DNA of 58,242 nucleotides from an uncultured Opitutia bacterium (GTDB taxonomy: Bacteria; Verrucomicrobiota; Verrucomicrobiia; Opitutales; Opitutaceae): the NCBI GenBank assembly GCA_903896015.1, contig CAITWF010000028.1, positions 1 to 58,242 of the forward strand. Reading direction: 5' to 3'. Positions 43,758-52,842 of the stretch are shown piece after piece (the stretch's first letter is position 1; each line of letters starts with the position of its first letter). The notes under the pieces were generated by a model. The model was not told the origin of the DNA. It searched no databases and saw only the letters and a list, made by a program, of their open reading frames with translations. Position numbers and translations under genes: made by a program.

Positions 43758-45677
43758 ATGAAACCTCGTATCGGAATTAAAACCGCCAGCGCGCTCAGCG
43801 CTCTCGCCCTCGTCTCCGCGTTCGGCGTCTCGCCGGCGCGCGCCTCCAGCCACATGGACGCCCCGCTCATCACGCGTGATCCGGCGGCCAACACCACGGA
43901 CGTCTACGCGTTCGTCAACACCCGCAACGGCGTGAAATACCTCGAGCTTGCGCTCGCCGTCTATCCGCATGAGGAGCCCGGCATCGGCCCAAACAAATAC
44001 AACTTCGACGACAACGTCCTCTACCAGCTCTTCATCTCGAAAGGCACCGATCTCGCCAACGGCGCCGACTCGATTACGTATCAGTTCCAGTTCTCGACCG
44101 CCTACAAGACACAGGCCTCGATCCTCCAGTCGTATGTGGGCGTCGTCGGCACCAACGGTGACGCGAGCCAGAATCTCACGCAGACCTACACCGTCACCAA
44201 GGTCGTCGGTGGGACCAGCACGGTGCTCGGCACCGGCACGGTGCCGCCGAACAACCAGGGTATCGCGACGCCGAAATACAATTTGAACAACGACGGCAAC
44301 CAGCGTGCGAAGGACGGCGTGGCGCTCGAAACGCAGCTCGACGATTACACGCTCGGCGCGATCGCAAACCTCAGCGGAGGTTACCGCGCATACGCCGGCC
44401 AGCGCGAAGACGGTTTCTACGGTGACGTGAACGCGATCTTCGATTTGCTCTCGCTGAAGAGCGGCGCGGGAAATTCCTTCGACAGCCAGGGCGGCTTCAA
44501 CGTCCACACACTCGTCCTCGAAGTGCCCGTCAGCGATCTGGGCGGCGATCAGCAGACCATCGGCGTCTACGCGACGACGAGCCGCCGCGCCACCACCGTG
44601 CTCACCGACGGCGCCGGCTCTTCCGGGACGACCGCCACCGGCAACTGGGTGCAGGTTGGCCGGCAGGGCAACCCTCTCTTCTGCGAAGCGTTCATCGCAC
44701 TCCAGGACAAGGATCTCTACAACCGCACGAAGCCCACGAGCGACGCCGCGCTCTTCAAAAAATATTCTGACAACCCGGAACTCGCCACGCTCGTCAACGC
44801 GCTCGTTCTCAAGGGCAACGTCGCGCCGACCACCGCGCGCGCCGATCTTTCCGCCATCTTCATCCCCGATTTGATCAAGGTTGACCTGTCGACGACCGCG
44901 GCGCTCAAGGCCGGCGGCGGCGCGACGAATCCCGTGCTCGCCGACGACGCCGGCTTCTCGCGGCTTGGAATCTTCGGTGGCGATGTGCTCGTGAGCCCCG
45001 TCGCGGGCCACCCGTTCCGTCTGCCCGGCAGTGCGATCGGCGCCAATGCGGCGCTGAGCTACGTGCCCGGCGGCTGGCCCAACGGCCGCCGCTTCGGCGA
45101 CGACGTGATCGACATCGGCGTGACCGCCGTCATCAGCGATCTGCGCTCGATTCCGCTGACCATTCGATCGGCCGACGGCATCGACAACGTCAGCAGCAAC
45201 GACGCGATCTACAACAAAGCGTTTCCCTACGCGGGCACGCCGTTCAACGGTCGCAACTCCCAGCACAATCCGAAGACGGCGGCCTCGCCGCTCTTCAACA
45301 TCTCCGCCCGCGGCGTTGCCGGCAATGGCGGCAATGCGTTAATTGGCGGCTTCGTCATCCGCGGCACGCAGCCTGTCCAGGTGCTCGTACGTGCACAAGG
45401 ACCGTCGCTCGCCATCTACGGCGTGTCCGGTCCCCTCGCCGATACCACGCTGCAAGTTTACTCGGGTCAGACCCTCGTGGCGTCGAACGACGACTGGAAA
45501 GTGCCCGCCGCCGGGGGCGCGACGCAGGCTGCGATTCTGGCGACGGGACTCGCACCGCTAATGGATGCAGAGTCCGCGGTGCTCATGACGCTGGCGCCGG
45601 GCGCCTACACGACGTTCGTGGGCGGCAAGAACGGTGCGACCGGCGTGGCGATCGTTGAGGCGTTTCTCGTGCAGTAA
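43758..45677 (+). CDS. DUF4331 exported protein with C-terminal Opitutaceae-type module
   Basis: 639 residues: signal peptide ending PARASSHMDAP, DUF4331 domain over about 30-500 (opening SSHMDAPLITRDPAANTTDV, YAFVN; middle GYRAYAGQREDGFYGD; end GRRFGDDVIDIGVTAV). Residues about 515-639 are a separate beta-rich module (FNISARGVAGNGGNALIGGF ... GVAIVEAFLVQ) that occurs twice at the end of the protein encoded at 56008. DUF4331 has no known biochemical role. It is the last gene of the receptor/TPR unit and is followed by a terminator. Confidence 0.9.
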   Translation: MKPRIGIKTASALSALALVSAFGVSPARASSHMDAPLITRDPAANTTDVYAFVNTRNGVKYLELALAVYPHEEPGIGPNKYNFDDNVLYQLFISKGTDLANGADSITYQFQFSTAYKTQASILQSYVGVVGTNGDASQNLTQTYTVTKVVGGTSTVLGTGTVPPNNQGIATPKYNLNNDGNQRAKDGVALETQLDDYTLGAIANLSGGYRAYAGQREDGFYGDVNAIFDLLSLKSGAGNSFDSQGGFNVHTLVLEVPVSDLGGDQQTIGVYATTSRRATTVLTDGAGSSGTTATGNWVQVGRQGNPLFCEAFIALQDKDLYNRTKPTSDAALFKKYSDNPELATLVNALVLKGNVAPTTARADLSAIFIPDLIKVDLSTTAALKAGGGATNPVLADDAGFSRLGIFGGDVLVSPVAGHPFRLPGSAIGANAALSYVPGGWPNGRRFGDDVIDIGVTAVISDLRSIPLTIRSADGIDNVSSNDAIYNKAFPYAGTPFNGRNSQHNPKTAASPLFNISARGVAGNGGNALIGGFVIRGTQPVQVLVRAQGPSLAIYGVSGPLADTTLQVYSGQTLVASNDDWKVPAAGGATQAAILATGLAPLMDAESAVLMTLAPGAYTTFVGGKNGATGVAIVEAFLVQ

Positions 45678-45711
45678 GCGACGCCGATCGATTTTAGATT
45701 GCCGAAAATTC

Positions 45712-45740
45712 GGGCCCGCGAAGACGCGGGCCTTTTTTTG
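45712..45740 (+). terminator. Rho-independent terminator after the DUF4331 gene
   Basis: Perfect stem GGCCCGCG (45713-45720) / CGCGGGCC (45725-45732) with AAGA loop, followed by seven T. Confidence 0.9.
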
Positions 45741-45816
45741 CGCGGGCACGGCGAATCAGATTCGTTTGCCGGTGCGGGCTTGAAACTGGCCGGGCGTTTC
45801 ACTCGTCTTCGCGTGC

Positions 45817-46218
45817 ATGATGAAGGCACTTTCAGTCTTGCTCGTCGACGATCAGGCGGATCTCCGTGCGCTGATCGTGCGCTGGTTGGAGAAGGAAGGC
45901 TACCAGGTCACGTGTGCCGGCGACGGCGCCGAGGCCGCGCAGATTTCCCAGGTCAAGACGTTCGATCTTCTGATCACCGACATGATTATGCCGGAGCGCG
46001 ACGGCGTGCAGCTTATGTCGGACGTGAAGCGCACGCGTCCCGGCACACGGGTGCTCGCGATGTCCGGCGGCAGCCGCGTGCTGGAAAGCCAAGATTGCCT
46101 GCGGATCGCGCAAGGCTTGGGCGCGCACGCCGCCGTGATGAAACCATTCAAACGCGAAGACTTTCTTGCGGCGGTGTCGCTGGCCCTCGGTCCGCGCGGG
46201 GCAGCGAAGTCTGCCTGA
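45817..46218 (+). CDS. Single-domain (CheY-like) response regulator
   Basis: 133 residues, one receiver domain only: VLLVDDQADLR (acidic pair), phospho-acceptor Asp in LLITDMIMPERDG, AMSGGS and the lysine in VMKPFKREDF. Without an output domain it may act by protein contact or as a phosphorelay shuttle. No kinase gene is adjacent. ATG 45817 or 45820 may be used. Confidence 0.9.
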   Translation: MMKALSVLLVDDQADLRALIVRWLEKEGYQVTCAGDGAEAAQISQVKTFDLLITDMIMPERDGVQLMSDVKRTRPGTRVLAMSGGSRVLESQDCLRIAQGLGAHAAVMKPFKREDFLAAVSLALGPRGAAKSA

Positions 46219-46249
46219 CCACGGCACGGTTTCCGCTGGGTTTGCCGCC

Positions 46250-46759
46250 ATGACGATGACCTCCACCCAAGTCGCGCCCGCCCTCGTGGTGTCGTTCGTC
46301 GCGTGGCGCGTCTACGTGCGCGTGCGCCGCAACATCGGCCGGCAGCCGTGGCAGCCGAAGCGGCTGGTGGGCCGCGCGATTTTTTTTGGCGTGGTCAGTG
46401 CGCTGTATGCGCTGGCCATCCTGGCGACAAATCCGTCGATGTTCACGGCGCTGCTCGCCGGTATGGCCTTGGGAGCGCCACTCGCGCTGTGGGGGCTGCA
46501 CCTGACGGAATTTTCCGCGACGCCCGAGGGGGAATATTATACCCCAAATCTCTGGATTGGCCTCACGCTCACGCTGCTCTTTGCCAGTCGGCTGGCCTAT
46601 CGGATGATCGGATTTTATGCCGGCTCGATTTCCCGCGATGCGACGGCGCCGGCGTTTTTCCAGAGTCCGCTCACGATCGCGCTGTTCGGGCTGACGGCGG
46701 GTTATTACGTCGCCTACAACATGGACATCGTGCGGCGCGGCCGGAAAATCCTCGGGTGA
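46250..46759 (+). CDS. Integral membrane protein, CcdC/DUF1453-like
   Basis: 169 residues with four to five TM helices (about 10-20, 40-58, 63-82, 100-116, 140-158) and basic loops RVRRNIGRQPWQPKRLVGR. The pattern resembles CcdC/DUF1453-type small membrane proteins, but the match is weak and function unknown. ATG 46250 (MTMTSTQ) is preferred. Confidence 0.65.
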   Translation: MTMTSTQVAPALVVSFVAWRVYVRVRRNIGRQPWQPKRLVGRAIFFGVVSALYALAILATNPSMFTALLAGMALGAPLALWGLHLTEFSATPEGEYYTPNLWIGLTLTLLFASRLAYRMIGFYAGSISRDATAPAFFQSPLTIALFGLTAGYYVAYNMDIVRRGRKILG

Positions 46760-46769
46760 CGCGATCGCA

Positions 46770-48251
46770 CTACTGCGGGACTTTTTCCGAGTAGGTGCGC
46801 GCGAGCCACGCCTTCGGGATCGGGACGACGACGATGTTGAGCGAGCGGCCGTTCTCCGAAAGCATGGCGGACTGAATTTCGATCTTGGTGCTGTTGGCGT
46901 TGAACGTCGGGTGAATGTGATCGGCGGCGGTGGTTTTGTGGCCCATGTCGGCGAGCAGATTCATTTCGCCGGAGTGGCGATCGATGAGCCAGAGGCGGTA
47001 TTGGAAGTCGTCCGCCACGGCCCAGCGGCCGTCGGGAGACCCGTTGACGTGCCAGATCGAGCGGCCGGGGTCGCCGAGCGGGACTTGGCCGACGATGCGC
47101 ATCTCGTGCGTGCGGAGGTTGACGATGCCGACGCCGGTCGGGTGGCCGTCCATGCCGGTCTGATCGAGGATGGCGGCTTGCTCGGGCGGAATGGGGGCGG
47201 GCGGAGCCTTAGGTGCGCCGCCGCCAGCTCCACGGCCACGCCCGCCGAGCGGTGGGCGGAGGTAAAGCATGGCGAAGGCGACCTCGTCCTTCGTGATGAC
47301 GGTCTCGTGCGTGATCCAATCGAAGGGAGACTCCGGATAAACGGGACGGAGACCGGTGCCGTCGGCCATGATGGTCCACATACGGGTCGGCGCCTTGCCG
47401 CCGGTCTCCCAGCAAAACACGATTTCGCCGGGATTCCACGGGTTGGTCTGCACGTGACCGATTTGAAACGGCACGGCGACGATGAACTTGGATTCGCCGG
47501 TCTTCAGATTGACGTTGATCAGGCCAGTCGGGCCGGCGCCCATACCGCGGGGGCCGAAGGCGGGCTCGGGTTTCACGTCGGCCGGCAAATGTTTCGCCGC
47601 CTCGGCGCTGCCGACGCGGACGTAGGCGAACTCCTCGGCGGGATCGAGGGCCATGTCGCCGGGCGGGCCCATCTCGGGCGGGATGGTGGCCTTGATGTGT
47701 TCGTATTCGGTGGAGGCTTTGAGCGTTCCGGCGGCGCTGTCGGCGAAGAGTTTCGCGAGATCGACCGCGATGATCTGGGTGGGGCCGCGCGGGCCGCCGC
47801 GGCCACCCCGACCGCCGCGTCCGCTCGGGACGGCGGTGGCGTCACCGGGAGCGGGCGGCGGCGGTGTTTCCGGCTCGGCGCCGGGGAGGCGTTGGGTGCG
47901 CAGGAAATAGAGCGTCATCGAAATGTCGGAGATGCAGAGCATGCCCTGAAAACCGGACTCGGTGACCTGCACGATGTCGCCTGTCTCTTCGTTGACGGCC
48001 ATCGCCTGACCCCCGGGGACGCGATTGGAGCGGAAGATGAGCCACTTGCCGTCGGAGGTCCACTGGTGGTGGGTCTGATAAATTTTCGAGTCGCCCGCCG
48101 GCGTGCTGGTAAGGAACGTGAGTGGAACGCCCGTGACAGGATCGGGGACGATTTTTTTCTCGGAGGGGAAACGCCGGCCGATTTGCGCGGAGGCGGATGC
48201 GACGAAGGCGAGGACGGCGAAGAGGACGAACGAGAAGAGGCGGGTTTTCAT
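46770..48251 (-). CDS. Exported beta-propeller protein, oligogalacturonate lyase (PL22)-like
   Basis: 493 residues: signal peptide (MKTRLFSFVLFAVLAFVASASA), then propeller-type blades. Features that recall PL22 oligogalacturonide lyase are IYQTHHQWTSDGKWLIFRSN, the HETVITKDEV segment and HIHPTFNANSTKI near the end. Two low-complexity Gly/Arg insertions (GRGGRGGRGGPRGP and GGRGRGAGGGAP) are unusual. Predicted to cleave small pectin oligomers in the periplasm, but lyase activity is only inferred. Confidence 0.65.
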   Translation of the reverse strand: MKTRLFSFVLFAVLAFVASASAQIGRRFPSEKKIVPDPVTGVPLTFLTSTPAGDSKIYQTHHQWTSDGKWLIFRSNRVPGGQAMAVNEETGDIVQVTESGFQGMLCISDISMTLYFLRTQRLPGAEPETPPPPAPGDATAVPSGRGGRGGRGGPRGPTQIIAVDLAKLFADSAAGTLKASTEYEHIKATIPPEMGPPGDMALDPAEEFAYVRVGSAEAAKHLPADVKPEPAFGPRGMGAGPTGLINVNLKTGESKFIVAVPFQIGHVQTNPWNPGEIVFCWETGGKAPTRMWTIMADGTGLRPVYPESPFDWITHETVITKDEVAFAMLYLRPPLGGRGRGAGGGAPKAPPAPIPPEQAAILDQTGMDGHPTGVGIVNLRTHEMRIVGQVPLGDPGRSIWHVNGSPDGRWAVADDFQYRLWLIDRHSGEMNLLADMGHKTTAADHIHPTFNANSTKIEIQSAMLSENGRSLNIVVVPIPKAWLARTYSEKVPQ

Positions 48252-48378
48252 CGTGGGGAAGCGAAGCCGGGGTGAGGGAGAAACGCGGACTTTCGAAACG
48301 ACGAACGGCCGAGCAAAACGGATCGGTCGATGCACGCGGACAGTCCGGCGAAGCACGACCGATCGGCGATCAAGAAAC

Positions 48379-48879
48379 CTACTTGCCGCAGCACTGCTTG
48401 AACTTTTTTCCGCTGCCGCAGGGGCAGGGATCGTTGCGGCCAACTTTGGGGAACGAGGACTTGATCGGCGCGGGGCCCATGCGGACCGTACGCGTGTAGA
48501 ACCATTCGCCGCCGAGACGGAGAAATTCGGATTTCTCGTGAAGCGCGTGCTCGCCGGCATCGTCGCGGTGGTAGGCGCTGAAGTCGACGAAGGCGGTGTC
48601 GGGTTTCGTTCCAAGCTCGTGAGAGTGGATGACGAGACGGGTCCAGTTAAGCGGCGCGCCGTCGTCGGGCTCGGGGACATAGGGCTTATGCGCCGTCGAC
48701 AAGTAGGTGCGATGGAGGTGTTCGAAATCATGCAGCGCGTGCGCAGTGAAGCGCGAACGCATCAACTGTTCGGCGGTCGCGGCGAGGCGCGTCCGCTTGA
48801 GGATCGGCTGGCAGCAGGAGGCAAAAGGCTGGCCGCTGCCGCACGGGCAGGGTTCATCGGGGGCGAGAGGCGTGGACAT
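48379..48879 (-). CDS. YchJ family SEC-C motif protein
   Basis: 166 residues with an SEC-C zinc motif at each end: [16 protein letters not shown] (about 8-23) and [19 protein letters not shown] at the C-terminus. The middle ([39 protein letters not shown]) is the YchJ/UPF0225 NTF2-like domain. Each CxCx8CC cluster should bind one Zn ion. Function is unknown. Confidence 0.9.
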   Translation of the reverse strand: MSTPLAPDEPCPCGSGQPFASCCQPILKRTRLAATAEQLMRSRFTAHALHDFEHLHRTYLSTAHKPYVPEPDDGAPLNWTRLVIHSHELGTKPDTAFVDFSAYHRDDAGEHALHEKSEFLRLGGEWFYTRTVRMGPAPIKSSFPKVGRNDPCPCGSGKKFKQCCGK

Positions 48880-48884
48880 GATGG

Positions 48885-48914
48885 AAAAGAAAAGCCCGGG
48901 CTTGCGGCCCGGGC
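48885..48914 (-). terminator. Rho-independent terminator downstream of accC
   Basis: On the minus strand, GCCCGGGC-N5-GCCCGGGC (48914-48894) is followed by TTTTCTTTT, 26 bp past the accC stop codon. Confidence 0.85.
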
Positions 48915-48939
48915 GAATGTTTAAGCGAGGCGGATCGCG

Positions 48940-50307
48940 TTACGAGAAGAGATCGGTGGCGGTGCGGCCGAGGAAGTCTTCCATGTAGGCGGTGGTGGCT
49001 TTGCCTTCGATGAAGACCGGGTCGGCCATGATTGCCTTGTGCAGCGGGATGGTGGTCTTGATGCCGCGGATGAGATACTCGCTGAGTGCGCGGTAGGCGC
49101 GCTCAAGAGCTACTTTGCGCGTGGGGCCGAAACAGATGAGTTTCCCGATCATCGAATCATAATAGGGCGGGATCGTGTAGCCGGAGTAGGCGTGGGAATC
49201 GACGCGGACGCCGAGGCCGCCGGGCGCGTAGTAAAGTCCGATCGTGCCTGGCGAAGGAGAGAAGTTGCGGGCGGGGTCTTCGGCGTTGATGCGGCATTCG
49301 ATGGCGTGGCGCTCGCCGAACTTGATGTCGCCCTGGTCGAACGCGAGCTTCTCACCGTTCGCGATCATGATCTGCTGCTTCACCAGGTCGATGCCGGTGA
49401 CCTCCTCGGTCACGGGGTGTTCGACTTGAATGCGGGTGTTCATCTCGATGAAGTAATAGTTGCCCTTGGCATCGACGAGGAACTCGATTGTACCGGCGTT
49501 TTCGTATTCGGCGGCTTCGGCGGCGCGGATGGCGGCCTTGCCCATCTTTTTCCGCAGATCGGAGTTGAGGAAAGGCGAAGGGGATTCCTCGATCAGTTTC
49601 TGGTGGCGGCGCTGGACGGAGCAGTCCCGCTCTCCGAGGTGGAGGGTCTTGCCGTGGGAGTCGGCGAGGATCTGAAACTCGATGTGGCGGGGTTTCTCGA
49701 TGTATTTTTCGATGTAAACGGCGCCGTTGCCAAAGGCTTTTTCAGCCTCGCCGCGGGCGACGTGATACTCCTTAGCGAAAGAAACGTCGTTGTGCGCGAT
49801 GCGCATGCCGCGGCCGCCGCCGCCGGCGACCGCCTTGATGATGACGGGATAGCCGATTTTGCGCGCGATCTTGACGGCTTCGGACTCGGATTCGACGGGA
49901 CCATCGGAGCCGGGGACGGTGGGGACGCCGGCCTTCTTGACGGTGTCCTTGGCGACGGACTTGTCGCCCATCATTTTGATCGATTTCGACTTTGGGCCGA
50001 TGAACTTGATGTTACAGGACTCACACTGCTCGGCGAACTTGGCGTTTTCTGAGAGAAAGCCGTAGCCCGGGTGGATCGCATCGACATCGGCGATCTCGGC
50101 GGCGGAAATGATGCGATCCGCGCGAAGGTAGGAATCGGCGCTCTTGTTGCCGCCGATGCAGATCGCTTCGTCGGCGAGTTGGACATGCAGCGACTGGACA
50201 TCGGCCTCGGAGTAAACGGCGAGGGTCTTGATGCCCATTTCGCGGCAGGCGCGAACGATGCGGAGGGCGATTTCGCCGCGATTGGCGATGAGGACTTTTT
50301 GAATCAT
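48940..50307 (-). CDS. accC: Biotin carboxylase subunit of acetyl-CoA carboxylase
   Basis: 455 residues, normal length. ATP-grasp enzyme: [14 protein letters not shown] opening, [16 protein letters not shown], Gly-rich ATP lid [14 protein letters not shown], and active-site [20 protein letters not shown]. It carboxylates biotin on AccB using ATP and bicarbonate. It is 87 bp downstream of accB in the accBC operon and ends before a terminator. Confidence 0.97.
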   Translation of the reverse strand: MIQKVLIANRGEIALRIVRACREMGIKTLAVYSEADVQSLHVQLADEAICIGGNKSADSYLRADRIISAAEIADVDAIHPGYGFLSENAKFAEQCESCNIKFIGPKSKSIKMMGDKSVAKDTVKKAGVPTVPGSDGPVESESEAVKIARKIGYPVIIKAVAGGGGRGMRIAHNDVSFAKEYHVARGEAEKAFGNGAVYIEKYIEKPRHIEFQILADSHGKTLHLGERDCSVQRRHQKLIEESPSPFLNSDLRKKMGKAAIRAAEAAEYENAGTIEFLVDAKGNYYFIEMNTRIQVEHPVTEEVTGIDLVKQQIMIANGEKLAFDQGDIKFGERHAIECRINAEDPARNFSPSPGTIGLYYAPGGLGVRVDSHAYSGYTIPPYYDSMIGKLICFGPTRKVALERAYRALSEYLIRGIKTTIPLHKAIMADPVFIEGKATTAYMEDFLGRTATDLFS

Positions 50308-50394
50308 GGCGATAAACGTAAAACCACCCGACCGGTCCGTGCGCTGGGCGCGGAGCGGTGCAGCGGACGGCGGTGGGTGGTTTCGGCGCGGGTG

Positions 50395-50886
50395 TTAGCC
50401 CTGCTTGATTTTGAAGAGGCGCTGGCCGTATTCGACCGGCTGTCCGTTTTCGACGAGGACTTCGAGTACAGTGCCCTTGGCCTCGGCCTGAATCTCGTTC
50501 ATGATCTTCATGGCTTCGATGATGCAGACCACGGTGTTTTCGACAGCTTTGGTGCCGACATCGGCGAACGGTTTACTCTCGGGCGAGGCGGCGCGATAGA
50601 ACGTGCCGACCATGGGTGATTTGATGTAGCCCACGCCGGCCTCTTCCTGGGCGGGGGCCGGAGCAACCAAAGCGCCCGGTGCCACCGTTGCGGCTGGGAC
50701 GGGGATTGGCGGGTTGGTATCAACCAACGGGAACGGCGAATTGGAGCCGCGGCCGGTGCTCACGATCGGAAGGCCGTTGGACCCGCGCCGGATCTTGAGC
50801 TTAAAACCTTCTTCTTCGACCGCGAACTCGGTGAGTTCCGAGCGCTTCATGAGGTCGATGATTTGTTTAATTTGTTTTAGGTCCAA
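50395..50886 (-). CDS. accB: Biotin carboxyl carrier protein of acetyl-CoA carboxylase
   Basis: 163 residues: N-terminal helices (MDLKQIKQIIDLMKRSELTE), Pro/Ala-rich linker (about 50-85) and biotinyl domain with K127 in CIIEAMKIMNEI. The start appears to be TTG 50886 because the family N-terminus begins exactly there and no ATG/GTG lies just upstream. First gene of accBC, with a long AT-rich upstream region. Confidence 0.95.
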   Translation of the reverse strand: MDLKQIKQIIDLMKRSELTEFAVEEEGFKLKIRRGSNGLPIVSTGRGSNSPFPLVDTNPPIPVPAATVAPGALVAPAPAQEEAGVGYIKSPMVGTFYRAASPESKPFADVGTKAVENTVVCIIEAMKIMNEIQAEAKGTVLEVLVENGQPVEYGQRLFKIKQG

Positions 50887-51313
50887 AGAGAGTGCCTTGG
50901 TTGAAATATAGTGGTTCTGGAACGGTTAGTTCGACTTTCAGATTGGGCGTTCAAAAGAAAACCAGACCCGCAAGCAACCTTAGTTTTTCGATTTTGGCCA
51001 AAATTGAAGGATATGGGCAAAAATGGGGGAAAACGACCCTATTTTCATGGAAAATAGCTTCGAAATAGCCTGATTTCGCCTCATCATTAATTTCAAAGCT
51101 GCGGGCCGAGGTCGCAAAAAACGCGAGTTCTAGGCCGGATTTGTGGGCGAGACTTGTATTTTATCGGCCTCAAATTTGAAACAGGCTCAGGTGTTCGGGA
51201 AGTGACGGGGCATACGGATTATTCCGCATCCGTTCAGGCCGATCGGTGAGGGCTGACGTATGTCAGTTGAAGTTTTTTGTGGAGCGCGAGGTAGTGCTTG
51301 CCACACTCCGTGA
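50887..51313. promoter_or_regulatory. 427-bp AT-rich intergenic region between accB and a divergent response regulator
   Basis: No ORF or RNA gene is recognised. It is the most A/T-rich long stretch in the window and presumably holds the promoters of accBC and the regulator. Two symmetric elements stand out: CTATTTTC-ATG-GAAAATAG (51039-51057) and CTGAC-GTAT-GTCAG (51253-51266), the latter 47 bp before the regulator ATG at 51314. Both are candidate operators with unknown binding proteins. Confidence 0.5.
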
Positions 51314-52696
51314 ATGGCCAACCCACTGCGCGGTCTCAATGTGCTCCTGCTCGACGACGAGGTGTTGCTGCGCAAGCGGCTAGCGGGTTTCATGGAAAAG
51401 GAAGGGGCCGAAGTAACCGTAGTTGGCACGGTCGCAGCGGCGCGGCAGGCAGCAAGAGGCATGAGTTTCGACGTTGCCCTCTTGGATGTAAATCTGCCCG
51501 ACGGTCGTGGAACGGATCTTTTGCGGGAAAAGGTTTTTCCGGGCACGACGACGGTTTTCGTCATTACCTCCGAGGGTGGGGTTGCGGGTGCGGTGGAAGC
51601 GCTCCGGGCAGGTGCGGCAGATTATCTGGTTAAGCCGTTCGATCCCGAGGAACTGCCTGTGCGTCTAGCCCAGGCGCGGCGTGGAGCGCAGGCAAAACGC
51701 GCTGATGAATTCCGGCGAGGCCAGGAGGCGGAGCTGTTTTTCGGTGACAGTCTCGCGGGCGTGCGCGAGCAATTGGAAAAGATTGCCGCCGCCGACCGGC
51801 GGCTTGGCACGAATTTGCCGCCCGTGTTGATCGAAGGCGAGACGGGCACGGGCAAGACAGCGATCGCTCGCTGGATCCATCGGCATGGGCCTAGGGCCGA
51901 CGGGCCGCTCGTGGAACTGAATTGCTCCGCGATGCCCGATACGCTCGCCGAGGCCGAACTATTCGGTCATGAGCGTGGCGCGTTCACGGACGCCCATGCC
52001 GCGCGCATCGGACTGATGGAGGCGGCGGATGGCGGCAGCTTGTTTCTCGACGAACTGCCGAGCCTGGGACTCAGCCTTCAGGCGAAATTGCTCACCGCGA
52101 TCGAAGATCGGCTGGTGCGCCGAGTGGGCGCTTCGCGACCCGTCGCGGTGGATGCGCGCATTATCGCAGCGACCAACGCGGATCTCGGCGCACTGGTGTC
52201 TACGGGAAAATTCCGCGAGGATCTTTTGCATCGGCTGGATTTGTTTCGGCTGCGGCTGCCGCCGCTGCGCGAACGCGGCGGCGATATCGTCGTGCTGGCG
52301 GAGAAGTTGCTCGCGCGGGCCGCGGCGCGTTACGGCCAGAAAGTTCCGACGATTCCGTTGGAGGGTAGGGCGCGGTTGCTTGCCCATCGCTGGCCAGGCA
52401 ACGTCCGTGAACTTGCCCATGAGATGGAGCGGGCGTTGGTCTTCGGCGGGGAGCGAGGTCTCGCCTTTTCGCATCTCGGCCAGGGCGGCGATTTGCATGA
52501 TGAGTGGATGCGGGCGGGATTCGTTTTTCCTGAGTCGGGTTTCTCACTTGAGACCGCAATCGATCGGTTGGTGGAGCGGGCGGTGCGGCAGGCAGATGGC
52601 AACGTGTCTGCGGCGGCACGTCTGCTGGGTGTCTCGCGCGATGTTGTTCGTTACCGCGTCAAGGGTGTGCGTGAAGCCCAACAAAGTGGGGAATAG
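51314..52696 (+). CDS. NtrC-family sigma54-type response regulator (GAFTDA variant)
   Basis: 460 residues: receiver with D14-D15 and phospho-acceptor D58, K107; AAA+ domain with Walker A GETGTGKT 175-182, the contact loop GAFTDA 222-227 (canonical GAFTGA, last Gly changed to Asp), Walker B LFLDEL; C-terminal Fis-type HTH GNVSAAARLLGVSRDVVRYR. The Gly-to-Asp change falls in the loop that touches sigma54 and may alter activation. A sigma54-like promoter lies 115 bp after its stop, and a histidine kinase gene is three genes on. Confidence 0.93.
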   Translation: MANPLRGLNVLLLDDEVLLRKRLAGFMEKEGAEVTVVGTVAAARQAARGMSFDVALLDVNLPDGRGTDLLREKVFPGTTTVFVITSEGGVAGAVEALRAGAADYLVKPFDPEELPVRLAQARRGAQAKRADEFRRGQEAELFFGDSLAGVREQLEKIAAADRRLGTNLPPVLIEGETGTGKTAIARWIHRHGPRADGPLVELNCSAMPDTLAEAELFGHERGAFTDAHAARIGLMEAADGGSLFLDELPSLGLSLQAKLLTAIEDRLVRRVGASRPVAVDARIIAATNADLGALVSTGKFREDLLHRLDLFRLRLPPLRERGGDIVVLAEKLLARAAARYGQKVPTIPLEGRARLLAHRWPGNVRELAHEMERALVFGGERGLAFSHLGQGGDLHDEWMRAGFVFPESGFSLETAIDRLVERAVRQADGNVSAAARLLGVSRDVVRYRVKGVREAQQSGE

Positions 52697-52810
52697 GCCA
52701 CACGTGGAGATTGATTTCGGGTCGTTTTCCCCGATCTGAGTCAGTGAATATCGAAGTGTGTGTGTTACATTAGTTGCTGATTTCCATGTGGAAGCGACCG
52801 ATTTATGGGC

Positions 52811-52826
52811 TTGGCATGGCAGTTGC
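52811..52826 (+). promoter_or_regulatory. Candidate sigma54 promoter upstream of the small exported protein
   Basis: TTGGCATGGCAGTTGC matches the consensus TGGCAC-N5-TTGC with the right spacing and one mismatch (T for C in the -24 element). It sits directly downstream of the sigma54 regulator gene. The expected transcription start, near 52838, would fall only about 5 nt before the annotated ATG 52843 and past its GGAG ribosome site, so either translation is leaderless or this is a chance match. Confidence 0.5.
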
Positions 52827-52842
52827 AATGGCGGAGCCTTAG

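Noticed and set aside
43239-45266. A 675-codon open frame on the minus strand
   Set aside because: It is antisense to the TPR and DUF4331 genes, with composition typical of a shadow frame.
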